A stretch of 64,000 nucleotides of DNA from Brevundimonas sp. Root1279 (GTDB lineage: Bacteria > Pseudomonadota > Alphaproteobacteria > Caulobacterales > Caulobacteraceae), in NCBI RefSeq assembly GCF_001425945.1, contig NZ_LMEB01000008.1, forward strand, positions 186,001-250,000. The letters are read 5' to 3'. Position 1 is the stretch's first letter. The number at the start of each line of letters is the position of its first letter. Both the position numbers and the translations under genes were made by a program. The notes beneath the pieces were generated by a model that ran no database searches, was not told where the DNA came from, and saw only the letters and a program-made list of their open reading frames with translations. Of this stretch, positions 60,810 through 64,000 are shown one piece after another.

Positions 60810-62342
60810 ATGGCTTACCAATCGCTTCGCGACTTCATCGACATCCTCGAAGCCGAGGGCGAACTGGTGCGCGTGTCCGAACCGGTCTCGACCCACCTCG
60901 AGATGACCGAGATCCAGACCCGGCTGCTGCGCAACGGCGGCCCCGCGGTGATCTTCGAAAAGCCGGTCATGCCCGACGGCTCGATCAGCCCCATCCCCTG
61001 CCTCGCCAACCTGTTCGGCACGGTGAAGCGGGTGGCCATGGGCGTGACCCTGGAGAAGAAGAAACGCACCACCGCCGGCGAACTGCGCGAGGTCGGCGAG
61101 TTGCTGGCCTTCCTGCGCAACCCGACCCCGCCGCGCGGCCTCGGCGACGCCATGGAGATGCTGCCGCTGGCGCAGACGGTCATGGCGATGCGGCCGAAGG
61201 TGCTGAAGACCGCCCCGGTCCAGCAGATCGTGCTCAAGGGCGACCAGATCGATCTGACCTCGCTGCCGATCCAGGGCTGCTGGCCCGGCGAGCCCGCGCC
61301 GCTGATCACCTGGGGCCTCGTCGTCACCAAGGGGCCCTCGGACGCCCGCGAGGACGACTTCAACTTGGGCATCTACCGCATGCAGGTGCTGGGCAAGGAC
61401 AGGGCCATCATGCGCTGGCTCGCCCATCGCGGCGGGGCCCAGCACTACGCCCGCCACAAGAAGGCCGGCGCCAAGGAGCCCCTGCCCTGCGCCGTCGTGC
61501 TCGGCGCCGACCCGGGCACTATCCTGGCCGCCGTCACTCCGGTGCCGGACACCCTGTCGGAATACCAGTTCGCGGGCCTGCTGCGCGGCCAGAAGGCCGA
61601 GCTGGTTCCCTGCAAAACCGTGCCGCTGATGGTCCCGGCCCACGCCGAGATCGTGCTCGAGGGCCACGTCCTGCTCGATGAGCACGCGCCCGAGGGCCCC
61701 TACGGCGACCACACCGGCTACTACAACTCGGTCGAGACCTTCCCGGTCTTCCAGGTCACCGCCATCACCATGCGGCGCGACCCCATCTACCTGACCACCT
61801 TCACCGGCCGGCCGCCGGACGAGCCCTCGGTGCTGGGGGAGGCGCTGAACGAGGTCTTCATCCCCCTGCTGCGCCAGCAGTTCCCCGAGATCACCGACTT
61901 CTGGCTCCCGCCCGAGGGCTGCAGCTACCGCATCGCCGTGGTGTCGATGAAGAAGGCCTACCCCGGCCACGCCAAGCGCGTGATGCTGGGCGTGTGGAGC
62001 TACCTGCGCCAATTCATGTACACCAAGTGGGTCATCGTCGTGGACGACGACATCGACGCCCGCGACTGGAAGCAGGTCATGTGGGCCATCTCCACCAAGA
62101 TGGACCCCGCGCGCGACATCACCGTCATCGAGAACACCCCGATCGACTATCTCGACTTCGCCAGCCCGGAGAGCGGCCTCGGCTCCAAGATCGGGCTGGA
62201 CGCCACGGACAAGTGGGAGCCCGAGACCAAGCGCGAATGGGGTGAGGAGATCCGTATGGACGCCGAGGTCGTCGACCGCGTTTCCGACATGTGGGACCGT
62301 CTCGGCCTGCCCGGCGACGGCTCGCCGATCTGGAAACGGTGA
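60810..62342 (+). CDS. ubiD: UbiD-family 4-hydroxy-3-polyprenylbenzoate decarboxylase
   Basis: Decarboxylates 4-hydroxy-3-polyprenylbenzoate in ubiquinone synthesis with prenylated FMN supplied by UbiX. The 510 residues cover the whole family profile: [34 protein letters not shown] (prFMN-binding region), the catalytic-loop [11 protein letters not shown] with the key Glu/Asp, and the C-terminal [11 protein letters not shown]. The ATG is 9 bases after the previous stop. Aromatic substrates other than the ubiquinone precursor are possible in UbiD relatives. ubiK at 19.1 kb belongs to the same pathway. Confidence 0.95.
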   Translation: MAYQSLRDFIDILEAEGELVRVSEPVSTHLEMTEIQTRLLRNGGPAVIFEKPVMPDGSISPIPCLANLFGTVKRVAMGVTLEKKKRTTAGELREVGELLAFLRNPTPPRGLGDAMEMLPLAQTVMAMRPKVLKTAPVQQIVLKGDQIDLTSLPIQGCWPGEPAPLITWGLVVTKGPSDAREDDFNLGIYRMQVLGKDRAIMRWLAHRGGAQHYARHKKAGAKEPLPCAVVLGADPGTILAAVTPVPDTLSEYQFAGLLRGQKAELVPCKTVPLMVPAHAEIVLEGHVLLDEHAPEGPYGDHTGYYNSVETFPVFQVTAITMRRDPIYLTTFTGRPPDEPSVLGEALNEVFIPLLRQQFPEITDFWLPPEGCSYRIAVVSMKKAYPGHAKRVMLGVWSYLRQFMYTKWVIVVDDDIDARDWKQVMWAISTKMDPARDITVIENTPIDYLDFASPESGLGSKIGLDATDKWEPETKREWGEEIRMDAEVVDRVSDMWDRLGLPGDGSPIWKR

Positions 62343-62490
62343 CCCGTCAGGACTGGTAGAGCGCCGCGGCCCAGGCGCCTCTTCGCCCAGCCACGCCTGC
62401 TCCTGCGCCTCCAGCCCGCTGCGGTCCCGCCTGCACGGGTGACGCCGCCCCTTCGCTCGCCTAGGCTGTATCGGCAAGGGTGGGGGACCA

Positions 62491-63126
62491 ATGAGCGCGT
62501 TCGAATTCTTCTTCAGCTTCTACGGCCTGCTGCTGGGCCTCTCGCTCGCGGTCATCGCCACGGGCGCGGCCACCGCGATCCAGCATCGCCGCAAACTGCG
62601 GATCGGCTGGCTGACGCCCCTGCTGGCCGTCTTCGTCGCACTGGATGTCGCCAGCTTCTGGGACTTCGCCTGGTCGACATTCCGCGAAACGCCGTTCAGC
62701 TACGGCCTGCTGGTCGCCAGCCTGGTCGTCGCAGTGGTCTATTTCATCGCCGCCTCCCTCGTCTTCCCGCATCAGATCGAGGAGGGCATGTCGCTGGACG
62801 ACCACTTCTTCGCCAACAAACGGATCGTCCTGCTCCTGACAACGGCCGCCAATGCGCTGGCCGTCCTGGTCGCCGCCCCGATTATCCTCAGCAAACCCGA
62901 TGGCCTCATGCTGGCGCTCAACGCAGGCTCCGCCGTCCTGATGTACGTCGCCCTTGTCGTGCCCGCGGCGCTCATCCGCAGCACCAAGGTCTTCGCCATC
63001 CTGACGGGGATCCACATCGTCCTGTACCTGATGTCGGCGATCGCCACCGCGGCCGTCCCCGACCTGGCGGAGAAGATGCAGCGCGCCGCGCCCGCGGCCC
63101 CGGCCACGGCCCCGGCTGCGCCCTGA
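62491..63126 (+). CDS. membrane protein of unknown function, tandem paralogue 1
   Basis: The 211 residues have about six hydrophobic helices. The first 18 residues (MSAFEFFFSFYGLLLGLS) are identical to those of the next gene, and GWLTPLLAVFVA plus an AA-V-F-P stretch recur at the same places. Paralogue 1 ends in an Ala/Pro-rich tail (APAAPATAPAAP). No family is recognised. It ends 3 bases before its copy. Confidence 0.75.
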   Translation: MSAFEFFFSFYGLLLGLSLAVIATGAATAIQHRRKLRIGWLTPLLAVFVALDVASFWDFAWSTFRETPFSYGLLVASLVVAVVYFIAASLVFPHQIEEGMSLDDHFFANKRIVLLLTTAANALAVLVAAPIILSKPDGLMLALNAGSAVLMYVALVVPAALIRSTKVFAILTGIHIVLYLMSAIATAAVPDLAEKMQRAAPAAPATAPAAP

Positions 63127-63129
63127 TCC

Positions 63130-63750
63130 ATGAGCGCGTTCGAGTTCTTCTTCAGCTTCTACGGCCTGCTGCTGGGCCTGTCGGTGGCCGAGCTCGTCGG
63201 CGGCTTTGCGCGGGTCCTGCACGAGCGTCAGCGGGTTCGATTCGGCTGGCTCACGCCCCTGCTCGCCGTCTTCGTCGCCATGGACGTAGCGACCTTCTGG
63301 TCCCAAGCGTGGACCATCTTCCAGGGCGCGCCCTTCAACTTGTCGCTGCTCTTCCTGGGTCTGGTCGTCGCCGCAACCTTCTATGTCGCCGCCAGCGTGA
63401 CCTTCCCGCGCGTCACCGCCGAAGGGGTCAGTGATCGCATCGATCTCGACGCCCATTTCTGGGCCCACCGACGGCTGGTCTTCAGCTGCGTGCTGGCCGC
63501 CAATCTGATCGTCGCCACGCTGTTCGCGACCCTGATGAGCGTGAACGCCGAGTTCGCGGCCCTCTCCACCCCGCGCCTCTGGGTCGGCATGGCGATCTTC
63601 GTTTTCGGCACGGCCGCCGCGGCCTTCGCGCCCTGGCGGCGGCTCGCCGTCGGCGCCCTGATCGTGGTGGTCGCCTACAGCGTCTTCAACGTGCTGCGCT
63701 CGGCTGCCGTCCTCGTCGCCGCCGGCGGATGGTCGCCGCCCGGCGGCTGA
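63130..63750 (+). CDS. membrane protein of unknown function, tandem paralogue 2
   Basis: The 206 residues follow paralogue 1 after 3 bases and share its N-terminus and helix order, while the C-terminal third diverges (ends AAGGWSPPGG). Divergence between the two copies is large enough that the duplication is old. The conserved aromatic N-terminus may be a functional membrane or protein-binding element. Confidence 0.75.
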   Translation: MSAFEFFFSFYGLLLGLSVAELVGGFARVLHERQRVRFGWLTPLLAVFVAMDVATFWSQAWTIFQGAPFNLSLLFLGLVVAATFYVAASVTFPRVTAEGVSDRIDLDAHFWAHRRLVFSCVLAANLIVATLFATLMSVNAEFAALSTPRLWVGMAIFVFGTAAAAFAPWRRLAVGALIVVVAYSVFNVLRSAAVLVAAGGWSPPGG

Positions 63751-63790
63751 GCCACTTGAACTGGGAGCCGTCATGGCCGAGGAACGCCCC

Positions 63791-64000
63791 ATGCGCACCG
63801 CCGTCCTGATCGCCGCCGCGCTGGCGGCCCTCCTTCCGAGTACCGCCATGGCCCAGACTCCGTCGTCCGTCCCGAACGCCGCCCCCTGGGACCAGGCCTT
63901 CCTGCCGCCCGCGCCGCGCTGGGACGGCGCCAGCCGCGCCCTGCTACGCGACGCCTCCGATCCTTGGGTGACCGCCTTCGAGGCCGACGCCGAGCACGAC
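63791..64000 (+). CDS. secreted protein, 3' end cut by the window
   Basis: The ATG at 63791 (GAGGAA 7 bases upstream; an in-frame ATG also lies at 63773) starts a signal peptide (MRTAVLIAAALAALLPSTAM, cut near AQTP). About 70 codons are visible and the frame is still open at base 64000. The mature start (APRWDGASRALLRDASDPWV) recalls secreted metallopeptidases, but too little is present to assign a family. Confidence 0.7.
   Translation, partial: MRTAVLIAAALAALLPSTAMAQTPSSVPNAAPWDQAFLPPAPRWDGASRALLRDASDPWVTAFEADAEHD

Noticed and set aside
59895..62477. An 860-codon open frame on the minus strand opposite ubiD and its upstream genes
   Set aside because: High GC makes long antisense frames common; its product is rich in His, Gln, Gly and Asp with no fold pattern, while the plus strand carries clear family motifs.

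Overview
The window is about 64 kb of very GC-rich, densely packed chromosomal DNA. Gene content and order point to the alphaproteobacterial order Caulobacterales, most likely Brevundimonas or a close relative. The grounds are a murC-murB-ddl-ftsQ-ftsA...ftsZ division cluster, a large TonB-dependent receptor, erpA beside dgt, a dgt-SPOR-nagZ-scpA-scpB run, and Caulobacter-type cell-cycle signals (GANTC sites and a CtrA-like box) upstream of ftsZ. The genus is an inference from memory of gene order; no search was run.

Region by region. (1) 1-11 kb is an amino-acid block. An ilvB(partial)-ilvM-leuA-leuC-leuD-leuB operon is followed by a threonine-rich leader peptide and attenuator, then a fused aspartokinase-homoserine dehydrogenase (thrA) and thrB; thrC faces them. 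Both LeuA and ThrA appear to lack their usual allosteric domains. (2) 10.4-19.4 kb holds a GST, a CNT nucleoside transporter, envelope proteins of unknown role, ilvE, an OmpR-type two-component system, proC, a YbjN protein and UbiK. (3) 19.6-34.8 kb holds lgt, a NDUFAF7-like methyltransferase and pgeF, then on the minus strand lpxC, ftsZ, an inserted TonB receptor, ftsA, ftsQ, ddl, murB, a small lipoprotein and murC. (4) 35-39.8 kb is scpB, scpA, nagZ, a SPOR protein and dgt. (5) 39.8-50.1 kb is a mixture: erpA, dispersed palindromic repeats, an sdpR-sdpI-hydrolase operon, a dihydroorotase, a family 9 glycosyltransferase, ygfZ, tag, a PAS-only protein and an ArsR/SRPBCC pair. (6) 50-54.5 kb is the least ordinary part: an unrecognised 516-residue protein, rnhB with a hairpin over its ribosome site, a repeat array carrying eleven GANTC sites in 159 bp, and a D12-class DNA adenine methylase downstream of pyk. 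(7) 54.5-64 kb holds pyk, tRNA-Leu(UAA), an M28 peptidase, hydrolases and reductases, ubiD and a tandem pair of paralogous membrane proteins; a secreted protein is cut by the window end.

The strongest leads are the GANTC repeat array between converging transcripts next to a DNA methylase, and the complete thr attenuator placed in front of a ThrA that has no ACT domains. A reasonable working idea for the first 9 kb is that control by attenuation has replaced allosteric control.
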